Counted from the first letter of the stretch, positions 10,973 through 22,562 are shown. The stretch: DNA of 64,000 nt from Delphinapterus leucas (GCF_002288925.2 NW_022098093.1:253266-317265); one strand, 5' to 3'. Program-made: numbers and translations. Notes: generated by a model not told the origin, from the letters alone.

Positions 10973-11826
10973 TTTTTTTTTTCTTTTTTTCCTCAATCAA
11001 TACTGGCTGAAGGAGAATTTGTATTTTATGTACAGAAAACTCAACAGTATACATTAAGCCCAGTTTGGTGGCCAGTTCCTTGCCTTTTGCCTTTTCCAGC
11101 TTGGCAATGCGAGCCACCAATTTCAGATCCAGGACATGGCCTCCCCCAGTGACAGCGGACCTCATCATATCTGTCACTGTAACTGGTCCTGATAGCTTCC
11201 ACCTGCTTAGCCAGAGATCCTTTGTCTTCTCAGTTAACTTGTGTGAAGGTGATGGTGATAGGTCTTGCTGTGGACTAGATGCCCCAGCCTGGCCTTCCCC
11301 TTGATAACGCAGTAGGAAACACCCACTTTAAGATACAGGACGGAAGAAGATAACCAGCCCAACGGGACCCAAATCATGTGCAGTCACTACCAGTTGAGCC
11401 TTCTTGTTCTCCACCAAGGTGGGGGCAGTATTAACCCCTGCTCGAAGAACAGGTGGCCTCTTCGTGGGGGCATCCCCTTTGCTGGCAGCTTTTTTCTCAG
11501 GCGGAGTCAACAATCTCTTGCTTTCTGTCTGATATGTACTTGTGGGCCAGCTTTAGCAGCTGTGTAGCTGTTTGGCTGTCCAAGGGTTGGTTAACTGGGT
11601 GAACTGGTTAACTGCAGGAGGCACTTTCAACTGCTCATAGAGGACAGCCCTTTGCCACTGCAGTTCAATGCAGCTTGGCCATTTCACAAATAGGTGAAGT
11701 GCCTTTTGGGTTGGAAGTCTCGCCCAGTGACAAAATTCTTAGGCCTTTCCTCGAACAGGGGATTTACCACCTTCTTGGCCTCCTGCTTCTTCACGACAGC
11801 AGGGACGAGGGCTAGCTTCACAATAA
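10973..11826 (-). pseudogene. RPL7A: Processed pseudogene of ribosomal protein L7a
   Basis: The parent gene encodes large-subunit ribosomal protein eL8 (266 aa). The minus strand gives matching blocks in order. [20 protein letters not shown] lies near 11720-11816, [14 protein letters not shown] and [11 protein letters not shown] near 11390-11470, and [10 protein letters not shown]...ELATKLG ends near 11063. All are intronless. The frame shifts several times between blocks. The start codon and about the first ten codons are missing, and the normal stop after KLG is lost, so translation would run into 3' UTR-like sequence. A 3' oligo(T) at 10973-10991 (the A-tail on the coding strand) marks L1-mediated retroposition. 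No convincing target-site duplication was found, and the copy is not functional. Confidence 0.93.
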
Positions 11827-12229
11827 CTCTGTCAAGTAAATGCCAATATTTTCCACTGTTACCAAAATGAAAATAGCATAAAATCACGTAACTGATATGT
11901 AGTGAGACCAGGATTTGGACACAATTTGACAGTCACCAGAGATGATCATTTTAATTGTGAAATATAAATAACCATGTATAGTAAATTTTTAAAAAATCGA
12001 TTCTTTTACAAACAGTCCACGAAAAGAAATGAGAATACTCAATGTTCTTTTTGAGACACTATGCCTGACATTCATAACACATACTCCTATCATGAAGGAA
12101 TAATCCCTAGTTATTCATAGACATCTGGAAACTTTGGAAAACCCAAACCAACGGTACAGTTTATAAAAAGAATGAAGGGGGAAAAAGGAGGGAAAGAGGG
12201 AGGAAGGGCAGAGCCAAGTCATTTTATAG
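11827..12229. other. Unique DNA with purine-rich stretch, no gene seen
   Basis: No gene or named repeat is recognised. The stretch at 12170-12212 is a G/A-rich low-complexity run. Confidence 0.4.
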
Positions 12230-12440
12230 CATTTAGTCTGTAAAACTCTTACTCATTCTTTGTGACCAAATTAAAATATCTCCTCCCTCAAAAGTTTTCC
12301 ATCACCAGTGCATTTTTTGTTCCTGGTTCCCCTGTGCTACCACGATATTTTCTTCAAATTACTGCAGTAGCACAAAAATTCTTACCTAACATTAGTTATA
12401 TAATAAACTGTGCTATTTAAGTGTATAACACATCAGATAT
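12230..12440 (+). repeat. Probable L2 relic
   Basis: The order of blocks 'atctcctccctcaaaagttt', 'gttcctggttcccctgtgct' and 'ttactgcagtagcac' resembles the L2 3' region ('...aagccttccctgaccacc...ctgtgctcccacagcact...'). It is decayed and the limits are approximate. Confidence 0.45.
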
Positions 12441-13214
12441 TATGAAATGTAGAATGAATTTTTATGTAGAAAGTGTCATCAATTTACGATTAACCTGAGT
12501 TTCTGTTTACTTGCTTGATGAGAGATTTCAGGATGTTACTCAACTAACAACACGGCAATATTATTGAAAAAAAATTTATAGAATGGAAAATCAGTTTCCT
12601 GTCACAATGAGATAAATATGATAAAGATAAATCCAAGTATCAAAAGCATATATGTTGTTTTGTTTACATGCTGCAGTTATGTGTTCATAAAACAATTATA
12701 TCACAGCAAAAGAGAAAGTAAAAATACTGTTTGTAAGCCAGCTGGTAACCAATCTATCTTCCTCATATTCCTTAGCCCTAAGTAAACCTAATGACATGGA
12801 AAACATTTTGTTAAGTATCTTGTCATGTTTACACAAAATGTTCAAACAAGATGTAATAGCTGCTATTACAGTGTGAAAAGGCTGCTTGAGCAATAGAAAT
12901 CTTAAATATGTTACTTTGCAAACAGCAATACTAACACAGCAGAGCTCAATAACAACTGATGCACACTTATACAAGAAGTCAGTCAACTGCTGGTAGCTGC
13001 TGATGAAATATGATATTGATACATCTCCAAAATATGTGCACTTCTTTCATGAGACCTATTGTAAAGACCTCATCTATACCTCTTGTAGCAAAGATGTTAA
13101 ATTTAATGGGTGTACAATGAAAGCAGAAACACAGATGAAAACCCAGATGATTTTGTTTTCTTGATAAACAATTAAATGGAACCATTGCCAAATTTATACA
13201 CCTAAGACTGAGCA
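12441..13214. other. Unique AT-rich DNA, no gene seen
   Basis: Open frames of 78 and 96 codons on the minus strand have no recognisable domain and read as chance frames. No repeat or RNA gene is recognised. Confidence 0.4.
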
Positions 13215-13220
13215 CTCAGG

Positions 13221-13428
13221 TGATTTTTTTTTTTTTTGCGGTATGTGGACCTCTCACTTGTGGTCTCTCCCGTTGCGGAACACAGGCTCCAGACGCGCAG
13301 GCTCAGCGGCCATGGCTCGCGGGCCCAGCCACTCCACGGCATGTGGGATCTTCCCGGACCGGGGCACGAACCCGTGTCCCCTGCATTGGCAGGCGGACTC
13401 TCAACCACTGCACCACCAGGGAAGCCCC
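13221..13428 (-). mobile_element. CHR-type SINE, short form
   Basis: A minus-strand short CHR SINE with its poly(T) at 13223-13236 and head complement GGGAAGCCC at 13419-13427. Target-site duplications are CTCAGGTGATTTTT (from 13215) and CTCAGATGATTTTT (from 13429), one mismatch. Open frames in both directions across it are SINE read-through. Confidence 0.94.
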
Positions 13429-13442
13429 CTCAGATGATTTTT

Positions 13443-14700
13443 TAAAGCAGCAAGTGGAGCAAATATAAAAGAAATTTAAAGCAAACAACTGAAAGTGACA
13501 GCCTTAACTCTGTTTGGAAACGTATTCAGATGGCCTCTTCTGCAAGCAGTGTATAAAGTTTTAACTTGTCAGATTGCTTAAATTAAACTGCATCTCACCA
13601 TGGAAGATATCTCCAAATCCATAATTTAAAGAAAAGATAAAACAAACTTAGACACTCACTATAAAGGAGGAAAGAAAAAAAAAAACTTGCTTCTCCCTGA
13701 CCTTAGCTGAAAATGAGCGTCAATATTTCAAAAGTGCATTGCAGTGTCTACAACAGGAATCTGGCAGGTGACAGTGAGGAAGTTGCTGTTCTTTGCTATA
13801 ACATTAAGCTTTCAATACTTAACTGTTAAAATGTTTAAAAGTTAAGTTGTGACAATAACAAATGTTTGTTAAAATTTCCTATTTATTCTTAGAAACAGAA
13901 TTTTTGTGAGAGTGATATTTGCCCTCACTCTCAGCTTTGGTCGAGACACAGAATTTGGGCAATAAATTGGGCAATAGACACAGAATTTGGGCAATAAATC
14001 CAAAAGAAATAGAGGAAATAGAAATAAAACCAAATGCAACCTTGTCAAAGAACACAGCCCCTTATTTTGACAGTTTAGAGGACTGAATTAGCTTTTTAAG
14101 AAAAGTTTTACATTTTCTTATGTAACCTGGAGGTTGAACAACTCTTTTTGATGTATCCAAAATGCAAATTTACTTTGATCACCCATTGCCCCTACCTAGT
14201 GTGGTAATTGCCAGAGGTCTCCTGCCCACTCTTAGATAAAATTTCTTCTAGGGATACTTTAAATTGTTATTCACAGACACAATTCAGTAATTAGAATGTT
14301 TAGTCCAAGATATTCATCACCACGAGGAATTTTGATTTAATAGCGTACTTTTAGGACTTTATATTAACACCAGCCTTTTTCAGGCTGGATGCCTTCAAGA
14401 TTAAAAATGGTAGAGTTGGCTTTTCTATTTATTCAGCTAAACTTCTCTCACAAACAACTCCTTCCCTGCCCTCTTTTCTAGATGCTGTTTTCAAGGTAAG
14501 GACAGATCTTACTTTAACCATCATTCAGCTCTAATTTCCTGACATATTTTGCAAGGGTTTCTTTTCTGAGTTCTTCTGACATTCTCTGCAGGCCACCTCT
14601 CTCCCCTCTGCCTTTCTCTTGACTTTGTTCTAGGAGGCCCTTTGCCACTCTTTCCTGAGCTCTGAATATGCATCTTCAGCTTCTTGCTGCTTCATTCCCT
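13443..14700. other. Unique DNA, no gene seen
   Basis: No gene or named interspersed repeat is recognised. It contains the short direct duplication listed separately (13944-13999). Confidence 0.4.
13944..13999. repeat. 24-bp direct duplication, 32-bp period
   Basis: Two identical 24-base copies (13944-13967 and 13976-13999) are separated by TGGGCAAT, itself a partial copy of the unit. The perfect identity points to a recent local slippage or microduplication. Confidence 0.95.
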
Positions 14701-14702
14701 CC

Positions 14703-14720
14703 GTGACTCCAGGTGGCGCT
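14703..14720 (+). promoter_or_regulatory. Candidate CTCF-binding motif
   Basis: GTGACTCCAGGTGGCGCT resembles the CTCF core (family form CCACCAGGGGGCGCT). By my alignment 13 of 16 core positions agree, including the invariant GGCGCT, and the T at the G/T-tolerant position is allowed. It lies in a locally GC-richer, non-repeat stretch (about 14580-14760). Occupancy cannot be judged from sequence. Confidence 0.35.
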
Positions 14721-15534
14721 CTTGGACAGAAGTCAGGATGGCTTGCTCTCTACGCAGTTCACATCAGCTAGGAGAGAACCCTATAGGCATTCATCTATTG
14801 TTAGGACGTTTCCAGGGAGTGTATGTAGGTCGACCCCAAAATAGCATCACTCTCCGAAGAGTTATTAAGTCCTTTTTCTTTTGCAAGAGTTCCAAGGTGA
14901 GAGTCAGACCCTAGTCCACCCTGCCTCCCAAATGAAGGCGTAACGTATCAAGCTTTCTATAGATCCCTGTGAGAGCCTGCGCCCCACATGAATGTTTAAG
15001 CAGAGAGAGGGAGAAGGGGAGGGAAGGAATACCACATCCTACCTGGAGGAGGGGGGGTAGAGAATATCACATCACATGTTTATTAAAAAATATTTTCCTC
15101 CCAATATCTTCTCCCCCCCAAACCCTCTCTCCTCTCTTTCTCTTCATCCCTTATATACTTGAGGTGAGAGGATTCAAAACACTAAGATCAACTTATTTTA
15201 ATTATTTTAAATTTTCTTTGTAGATTCTTCAAATGGTGATTCATCTTTGGAATGTCATATCTACTGCACATTAGAGTCAAACTTAAGCTGTTCTACTTAA
15301 AGTCTTTATTATATAATAGTGAAATGACACTGGCTTCAGAAAGCATCTTAGATAATTATATCCAGATGCACTTATAAGAAGCATGTGAGCAAGAAAACAG
15401 GAAGAGATTAAAGGAAGCATGAAAGAATCAGGCCATAGACCGAAAGAGACAATCAGTTTCTGACACTTAGTATCCTGGAATACATCTTCTGTTGAAAGAG
15501 AATTATGTTGAAGATATAAAATAGATTCCTGCAG
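14721..15534. other. Unique DNA, no gene seen
   Basis: This stretch includes a G/A-rich low-complexity run at about 14998-15062. Open frames of 76 and 84 codons carry no domain. No repeat family is recognised. Confidence 0.4.
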
Positions 15535-15650
15535 GATTTGTTCACTTATTTGTTCATTTGTTCATTCATTCATCAATTCATCAAAATAAACGTGAATATC
15601 TTGAATGTGACAGACTAAATGCAGTGAGCTGGAATGCTGTGCAAGAATAT
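15535..15650 (-). repeat. Probable L2 3' end relic with (TTCA)n
   Basis: A TTCATTTGTTCATTCATTCA run with weak sequence downstream resembles the reversed L2 terminus, whose 3' end is a short tetranucleotide repeat after 'caataaatatttgttgaatg'. Decay makes the call tentative. Confidence 0.4.
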
Positions 15651-16830
15651 AAAATATTAGTCATATTTTACAGAACTAGTTATAATACCTTTCTAATGAG
15701 TTCATATAACATCTTCCAAATTTTCTTATAAAAAATTTAACAAGTGACATTATACGATGTTCAATGTAGGAGCATAAAACATGTTTTGCTTCTTGCCCGC
15801 TACCTAATAGTATTGGCTTAATTTCCTTTTAGTATGTTATAATGGGGATTTGAGCTGGGCATTTTTATTCTATTAATTATGAGTCCCTCAGATTTTGAAA
15901 TGAGAAGTCAACAGAAATACACCACTCTTGAAAATTAACGGAGCTTTTCCAGATTTAATCTGGTGATCTCAACCATGTTAAACTACTCATACGTTTAATT
16001 TTTAAAGAAGTCTTTCAGTGATGACAAATTATTTAATCATAAAGTCAATTAAGTATACACAAACACGAAACTAGTAAGAGACTATTATACTATTTACACA
16101 ACTACAAAACCAAAAAAATTACTAAATTTAAAGTACATTAAATATTGAGGAATTAGATAATAAATTGATGTAATGTGGCACATAATGTTTTGCTGAAACT
16201 AAATCACCTCTTAAAATACAAGAACAATTTTGCCACATCAACATGGGTTTTTTGAATTCCACATACTTATTCTAGTTTTAGGTATGTGATGATTCCATTC
16301 TGGAATCAATTTTAGTGTTATTATTCAAACTACTCTAAAATGATTATACCATGAGGTCCCTTGACCTTGGCTTAGCAAGAATATTTTATTTATTTTTTCC
16401 TCGGCCTCCATTCTTTCCCATTAGCCTGAAACCATTAAAAAGTAAAATGATTCATTGACTTAACAAATCATAAAATAAATCCACTTACTGAATTCATTCT
16501 GTAATGGTGCCATTATAGTTGTAATTAACTATGTAGCTCTAAGGTAACTGTTGAAATAATGCAGGATATACTACATTGTTTAAACTTAAAATTGAAGTAA
16601 ATGCAGACACTTAAAGTTTTCTCATGGTAACCACCAAGGAGAAGGAGGAGAGGGAGGAGGAAGAGTGGGAGAAGAAAAAAGAGAAATTTTCAGGACCTTC
16701 AGGAATATATGGCTCCCCGGGAGATACCCATTTAGACCTTGTGCTCCTGTGTAATCTAAAGTACAAAGTTTAAAGTTAGTTTATAAAACAGTATTTAATT
16801 TTATATTAGCCTATATAATTAATATATTCC
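15651..16830. other. Unique AT-rich DNA, no gene seen
   Basis: No supported gene or repeat. A purine-rich low-complexity stretch (GA/GGA/GAA) lies at about 16636-16690. Confidence 0.4.
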
Positions 16831-16839
16831 TTTTTAAGA

Positions 16840-17460
16840 GTTTTATTTATTATTTTTAAATATTTGATATATATATACAAAATACTTGTGGCATGCATAT
16901 ACGTTTTGAAGCATAAAAGAGTACCTGAGAACCTACAATTTAAGAACTGCAACTTACTACAAGGAACCCTATCACTCTCCATGTAACACTTTCCTCTTTC
17001 AGGATTCCAAATCCCTGATAGCCCCCTTCCCAGTCAAGAGGTAATAACAACCTGAATTTTAAACTTATCATACTTGGCCTTTATATATATATATATTTTT
17101 TTTTTCTTTCTTTTTTTTTTTTTTTTTGGTACGCGGGCCTCTCACTGCTGTGGCCTCTCCCGTTGCGGAGCACAGGCTCCGGACGCGCAGGCTCAGCGGC
17201 CATGGCTCACGGGCCCAGCCGCTCCGTGGCATGTGGGATCTTCCCAGACCGAGGCACAAACCCGCGTCCCCTGCATCGGCAGGCAGACTCTCAACCACTG
17301 CGTCACCAGGGAAGCCCTTTTATTTATATGTTAACACGTTTACAGTTAAACAATGTATTGTTTCATTTTACTTATTTTTCATTTTTTAAAAGAATAATAT
17401 CCATATAGTACTTTGTGGGTTTTTTTCCCCCCTTATTTACTTGTTGCTGGCTCACTTTCA
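16840..17460. repeat. Probable ancient L1M-type 3' UTR, split by a SINE
   Basis: Phrases such as 'gtggcatgcatatac', 'ataaaagagtacctgagaac' and 'agcccccttcccagtcaaga' followed by 'ggtaataacaacctgaattt' resemble the 3' UTR of old mammalian L1 families. The short SINE at 17096-17318 divides it. Family and orientation are not secure. Confidence 0.4.
17096..17318 (-). mobile_element. CHR-type SINE, short form
   Basis: A minus-strand short CHR SINE with a poly(T) side at 17096-17127 and the head complement GGGAAGCCC ending at 17317. It is well preserved, including CpGs such as TACGCGGG and GGACGCGCAGG, so it is probably young. Target-site duplication is obscured by the TA-rich flank. Confidence 0.93.
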
Positions 17461-17589
17461 TTATTCTACCTTTTTCTCCTCATAGAGTTTAAAGTTAATT
17501 TATATTCATTTCTTGAAATGTCAACATTGAAGTCCATGAGAGTCTAAATCTGTTGTGGCTTTTTTGTCCCACAGATTCTTGTTAGTGGT

Positions 17590-17591
<2 letters not shown>

Positions 17592-17662
<71 letters not shown>
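17592..17662. repeat. Long (TG)n microsatellite
   Basis: About 35 TG units with a single TA interruption. Alternating purine-pyrimidine tracts of this length can adopt Z-DNA and are usually length-polymorphic. The open frame at 17555-17830 is a translation of this repeat. Confidence 0.97.
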
Positions 17663-17663
<1 letters not shown>

Positions 17664-19017
17664 TATTTGACTGTGGAAACCTGGTCCCTAAATTAATGAT
17701 GCTTTCCCTCAGAGAGAACTTTCATTTCCTTCTGCTGACATGGGACCATCCCATGGCCATGGTCTTATCTCCTGCTGGTACTGACACAATTAATCCCTCC
17801 ACCCCACAGAGAACCCTACCATTCCCATAAGCTTAGTACTATTTTTGGCCACTGAGAGTCTTCTAGAGTGTTGCAAGCCCCCAAATCCATAAGATTTATG
17901 TTTCAGCAGAATTTAGTTCTTTCATAGTTAAGCTTCCAACAGTATCTAGTCAGGAAGATACTGTTCAAATATTTATGATACTTGTGTAGAAGGAAGTACC
18001 ATAACTGGTCTGTTCCAATTACACCTGCTTATTTTTTATCATATATATGTAATAATGGAATTCATTTTTTAAAAAAAATCAAGAATTTCCACATAACCAA
18101 AGAACAGAGAATAAAGAATCATGGGATTTTAATGAATTGCTTGTTCACACTTAGCGATATTTTTTTCCAAATTGTATTACAAAAATGTGTATCAATCAAG
18201 TGTATATCAATTTAATATAATCAATATAAATATTCTTCATATTACTGAGTTCCTCTGTGGAAAGCCTTTGTGTGTGTTTGTTAGAGGGGAGTTGGAAGCC
18301 AAAGAAGAGCTTCTTATTCTAGTTTTGATGTTCTTTTGTCTAGTCATATAATTTGCATAGAAAGAGATCATCAGCCTCTCGTTGGTATCACATGAGCTTG
18401 AATTAACAATATATAATTTATACATTAGCATATTAAAATATATTAGTTTACATTGGAAGAGTCCAGTTACTTAAATTATGGAATTTTCTAGTCAATTGCC
18501 TCTCTTCTACTTCTTATATTCAAGGTATTTCAAAATGAAGTTATTAACAGTAGAACTGTTTTGACAGAGATGGGTACCTAAGCTAAGTTTGACCAATATA
18601 ATTTCTTAGCATAAGAATATATAATTAGGACAAGCTTCATATGGATTGGTCATGGAATGAAGAGACAGGTCATGAGAGTTATGGTGGCTAGCTTCTATGG
18701 ACCATGAAGATAAGGGAACAGAAAAGACTAGTCTATAGAGAAGACAGACTAAAGCAGCAGAAGAGAAAGATAAGAAATGAAAGGTGGAAATAAAGATTCT
18801 CAGTGCTTCTTATTGCATGGTTCCAATGTCTTTTTTAGGACCTCCTATCCTTGTGTTCCACGAGATGCTACTATGCCCTTAAAATATATGTATTTTTTAC
18901 CGTTTTGCCTTTTCTTTCTTGAATTTATTCTGTTATTTGCAACCAAAGAGCTAAACTAATTTTAATATAAACGTTGGTAAAAGCACAAAAAAGAAAATTT
19001 CTCTATTAGCAAGATTG
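17663..19017. other. Unique AT-rich DNA, no gene seen
   Basis: Several 60-77 codon open frames are present on both strands. None has a recognisable domain, and no repeat family is recognised. Confidence 0.4.
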
Positions 19018-19160
19018 TTATGTTTACCAGATCCACTATGTGACTCTGGTTAAGTTACTTCACCTGTCTTGTGTAAAATGCAAGTATGATATTCCGACCT
19101 CTTGTGACAATTAAGTGAATTAGTACATAAACAATGCTTAAAACAGTGCCTTCTCATGGT
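19018..19160 (+). repeat. MIR SINE relic
   Basis: The MIR core reads forward: 'atgtgactctggttaagtta', 'cttcacctgtcttgtgtaaa', 'gacaattaagtgaattagta' and 'atgcttaaaacagtgcct'. These match the order of the family's 'ctgtgtgaccttgggcaagt ... ctgtaaaatgg ... gaggattaaatgagttaa ... agcgcttagaacagtgcctgg'. Confidence 0.83.
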
Positions 19161-20489
19161 AAGAATTATGTGTGTTGACTCTTGCTTGTATTATCCCCAT
19201 TTTGTAAGAATTTTAAATTTGTCGATTCCATGCCACATGCCACATTTTAATACAGCAGGAAGCAATATACTAATCCATTATGAAGTTGGTTAGCAGTGCT
19301 TCTTTAAGGGAGGGGAGACAGATAAATGAGAAAAATTAAAATAATTACTTATAAGCCAGTGCTTTATTTGATAGATGAAAAATATATTTTTAAAAAGTTT
19401 AAAAGTAAACCTTTTTAAAACATGTTTGCCACATTTTAGGTTGCTGTTTCTAATACGTACCACATCGTCATTCTGGAAATAAACCAAATAGTCTCAATAG
19501 TTACAATAATAAAAAGTGACAATCCTTAAATATGTCATGTTTTCTCTCCGTGGTTTCACGTTCAACACAACCTGCTGCTTTAATATAAAAAGACACTTGA
19601 AATGAAAATATCTCACTATTAATGAAACATGTAGTCAAGGTCACAGTAATTTCTTGTCTGTGAAGTACTTGTCTGTGAAGCAGTGAAGTACTTCCTTTAG
19701 ATTCTTAGCCTTCTCTTGAAGAACTGATGTGCTCAAGCTTTAAATAAACTAAACTGGTCTCTCTCATGTCAGAACATAGGCCAGGTGGCCAGAAAGATAA
19801 CATGACAACTTTAGGAAGGAATTTCCTACTGCTTCACACCTTATGAACTAATTCTTTCATTCCTCTTCAAATGCTGGCAAGCAAAGCAAGAATGTTCTTG
19901 TGAGAGGATGGAAGGAAGAAAAAGCACATTACAATTCAGTAGGACAAATTCATAAGTGAATATAGCCATATATTTCTAAAACTAAACCCAAATGTTGCCT
20001 CTTTTTTTCCTGTCTTCAAAAGGCTAAATTATACATATAATTTAAATATGTAAATCTATATTTATCTATATATACATATACAGCATTTTGAACAATGGAT
20101 CTAGGGACCCTATCTCTACGTTGTCAAGCAGAAAATGGAAAACTGTATGATGTTTATCACAATTTGAGTAAAATTTAAAATTATTGTGAAAACTATCAAA
20201 GTATATAAAATAGATTCATGTGATATGTTAAGCTAACATTTTTTTTTTCCTGGAAAGGAAGTGGCTTGGGGTTTTATAAAATTGGCCTCAACAGCTGTAT
20301 GCAGTCCTGTCGATAGGCTGGTTGTCACACTCGTAACATTTCTGTAATGGAGGCTCAGAAAATATTCTTCCTCGGCCAAATACACTGTCTAAAAATTAAG
20401 TGTTGTCTGTGGTCATAGGTGCTCGATTTGCACCCTGTCTGCTTGGACTATGAGACAGCTAGGAGGGTAACCCTCAGAAGATGGGCACT
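19161..20489. other. Unique AT-rich DNA, no gene seen
   Basis: No repeat or gene is recognised. A TA-rich low-complexity run lies near 20020-20085. Confidence 0.4.
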
Positions 20490-20998
20490 GTGTTGGTTTT
20501 CTACTGCTGTCGTAACAAATACTACAAAGAGTGACTTAAAACAAGACACATTTAGTGTCTGACAGTTCTGTAGATCAGAAGTCTGACAGGTTTCCCCTGG
20601 CAACATCAAGGGCTTGACAGGACTGAGTTCTTTTCTACAAGGCCTTAGGGGAGAATTTGTTCCCTTTTCTTTTCCAGCTTCTTGAGGTTCCCCTCACACC
20701 TTGGATCAAGACCACCTTTTCCAAATTCAAAAAGGCAGATTGAATCCTCACATTGCATCCTTCTAACTTCCCTTTCTGCATTTCTCTTCTACTTTTTAGT
20801 GGGAACATTAGGCCCATCCCGATAATCTAGAATAACTTCCTTATGGTAAGGTCCACTGCTCAGCAAATTTATTTCCACCTGCAACTTTAATTACCTTTTG
20901 CCATGTGACACAATATATGCACAGGTTCCTGGGATTAGGACGTGGGTACCCTAGGGGTGAGGAAATGCATTAGTCTGCCTCCTATAGGGGCAGTATGT
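20490..20998 (-). mobile_element. MaLR (MLT1/MST-type) solo LTR
   Basis: The sequence is the reverse complement of an ERVL-MaLR LTR. 'ttttctactgctgtcgtaac' is the complement of the conserved 3' end, 'cagttctgtagatcagaagt' is the region next to the polyadenylation signal, and 'gggagaatttgttccctttt' and 'ttccagcttcttgaggttcc' follow. No internal MaLR sequence adjoins it, so it looks like a solo LTR. The open frame at 20635-20817 is coincidental. Confidence 0.75.
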
Positions 20999-21675
20999 AC
21001 TTTCTCTGCTGTATTGCTCAATCAATGCCAATTTTCATAAAAGACATCATCAATTTAATAACCTGATGCCTGCATTTGATAAAAATTTACAATTTTGGTT
21101 ATAAAATAGAACCATTATTTGACATTCATGTAAGAGACCAGTTACTGTCAATAAGAAGACAGAATAATCATTGGAAAAACTATCTGTTTCACTTCAAAGT
21201 GAAATGAGGAATAAACTGTGGATGCAATTTACTCTATTTATTGAAAATCAAAATAATGAGTGTCATATGGAGTATTCATTATTCCTTTGATGAACTCAGT
21301 TTGGCACTTTTACAAACAATGGAGCAAACTGGGAATATGACCACATGATAAAACCAAGCAGGGTAGTTAAGACACACAAATACAGTAACTTTAAGGGAAA
21401 ATAAGAACACTAAATACAATGTCGAATAGAGCAAATGAAACAAATCAATTACTAATTTTATATTAAAAATCAACATCATCTTCTTTAAAGACCTTGACAA
21501 AATAAATAAATTAAGCATAGCATGCATGAAACACAACCCTTCATTTTTAGAGTTTCCATTTTTGAGAAGAATTATTTCAACTTATGTATGATATCCCTAG
21601 AAATAACCAAAAAAATGAACATTTGTAGTATCTTGCATAACTGCACTTCAGGTCCTCCTGACATATAGCAAAACT
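20999..21675. other. Unique AT-rich DNA, no gene seen
   Basis: The 85-codon minus-strand frame at 21279-21536 has no domain I recognise. No repeat family is recognised. Confidence 0.4.
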
Positions 21676-21679
21676 AATT

Positions 21680-21890
21680 CTAAGCATTTATTGTGTAAGA
21701 AACAAAGATTGTGCATACTTTTAATTCATGCAGCCTTCAAAGAATTAACACACAAGAAGTCAGTATTATCCCCATTTCAGAGACTTAGAAACTGACGCAC
21801 AGAGAGATTAAATGACTTGTTTAGAAATATCTAGGCAGTAAGAGGTAGAGCTGACATTTCTAAACCATTCATCATGGCTCCACAACCAGA
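21680..21890 (-). repeat. MIR SINE relic
   Basis: Reverse-orientation MIR. It shows 'attatccccatttcagagac' with 'ttagaaactgacgcacagag', then 'attaaatgacttgtttagaa', 'agtaagaggtagagctgaca' and a decayed end. The order matches the MIR core read backwards. Confidence 0.83.
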
Positions 21891-22004
21891 ACTATTAAGT
21901 GGTGCCCTCCTGCCTTCTGACTTGGGTTACATACAAATATTTTCTCTCTTAAACATAAGATGGCTAACACTTTGAATGGTTGAGTTTTGAGCAGCTATCT
22001 TATA

Positions 22005-22042
22005 TATATTTTTATATATATGTAAAATATATATATAGTGGG
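22005..22042. repeat. (TA)n-rich low-complexity run
   Basis: Interrupted TA repeat with T/A homopolymer insertions. Confidence 0.8.
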
Positions 22043-22116
22043 GGATTCATTTCACATAGTATTAGATGATTTAAATCTTCGAAAGATTGTTATTATGATC
22101 TTCCCAGGGAGAATTA

Positions 22117-22151
22117 ATTATACATTATATGATATTCATATAATGTATAAT
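22117..22151. repeat. Perfect 16-bp inverted repeat with 3-nt loop
   Basis: The arm at 22117-22132 (ATTATACATTATATGA) is exactly complementary to 22136-22151, with TAT between. The structure is all A/T except one G/C pair and one C/G pair. It could extrude as a cruciform when supercoiled. No gene or terminator role is implied. Confidence 0.95.
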
Positions 22152-22234
22152 ATATAACACATGTGTGTTAGTCATCCATCTACTATGTTTTCAACCTCAA
22201 AATACAGATTCATGCCTTCCAAATGTATAGCACT

Positions 22235-22556
22235 CTGTAAAAATTAAATGATAAACAGAAACCTCAATTAAATAGAGTCAGGAGACCAGAAGGGGGGTGC
22301 TCTCACACCCTGAGACAATCGCAGAGCCCAAGAAGAAAGACTCCCCTTCTTTCCTGGCGAGAACTCAGCCAATCAAAAGCCACGGACTCTTTGTTTACTC
22401 TAGTCCTCCAACTCCCTTTTCCTCTCTTTAAGTGTTCTCCTTCCATTGCCATGCAGGCACTTGCATATGGCTTGCTGATACTTGTGATTCTCTGCGAATG
22501 CTGAATAAACTTATCTTTGCTGGACAAACATCTGGCAGTCTCTTTGTTTCAGATCA
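22235..22556 (+). mobile_element. ERV class I LTR (single)
   Basis: This is the left LTR of a decayed endogenous retrovirus. It carries a CCAAT-type stretch (AGCCAATCAAAAGCC at about 22368), a TCTTTAAGTG string that may stand in for the TATA region, and AATAAA at 22504-22509. A GT/T-rich tail then leads to a CA end just before the primer binding site. The 5' boundary is inferred from a TG dinucleotide and may be off by tens of bases. I found no matching 3' LTR downstream in this window. Confidence 0.7.
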
Positions 22557-22562
22557 ACATTT

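Noticed and set aside
12696..12986. 96-codon minus-strand open frame
   Set aside because: No recognisable domain, AT-rich, and no neighbouring exon signals.
17555..17830. Cys-Val repeat open frame
   Set aside because: It is a translation of the (TG)n microsatellite.
19781..19797. Second CTCF-like string 'aggccaggtggccag'
   Set aside because: It lacks the GGCGCT-type end of the core and is a weaker match than the site at 14703.
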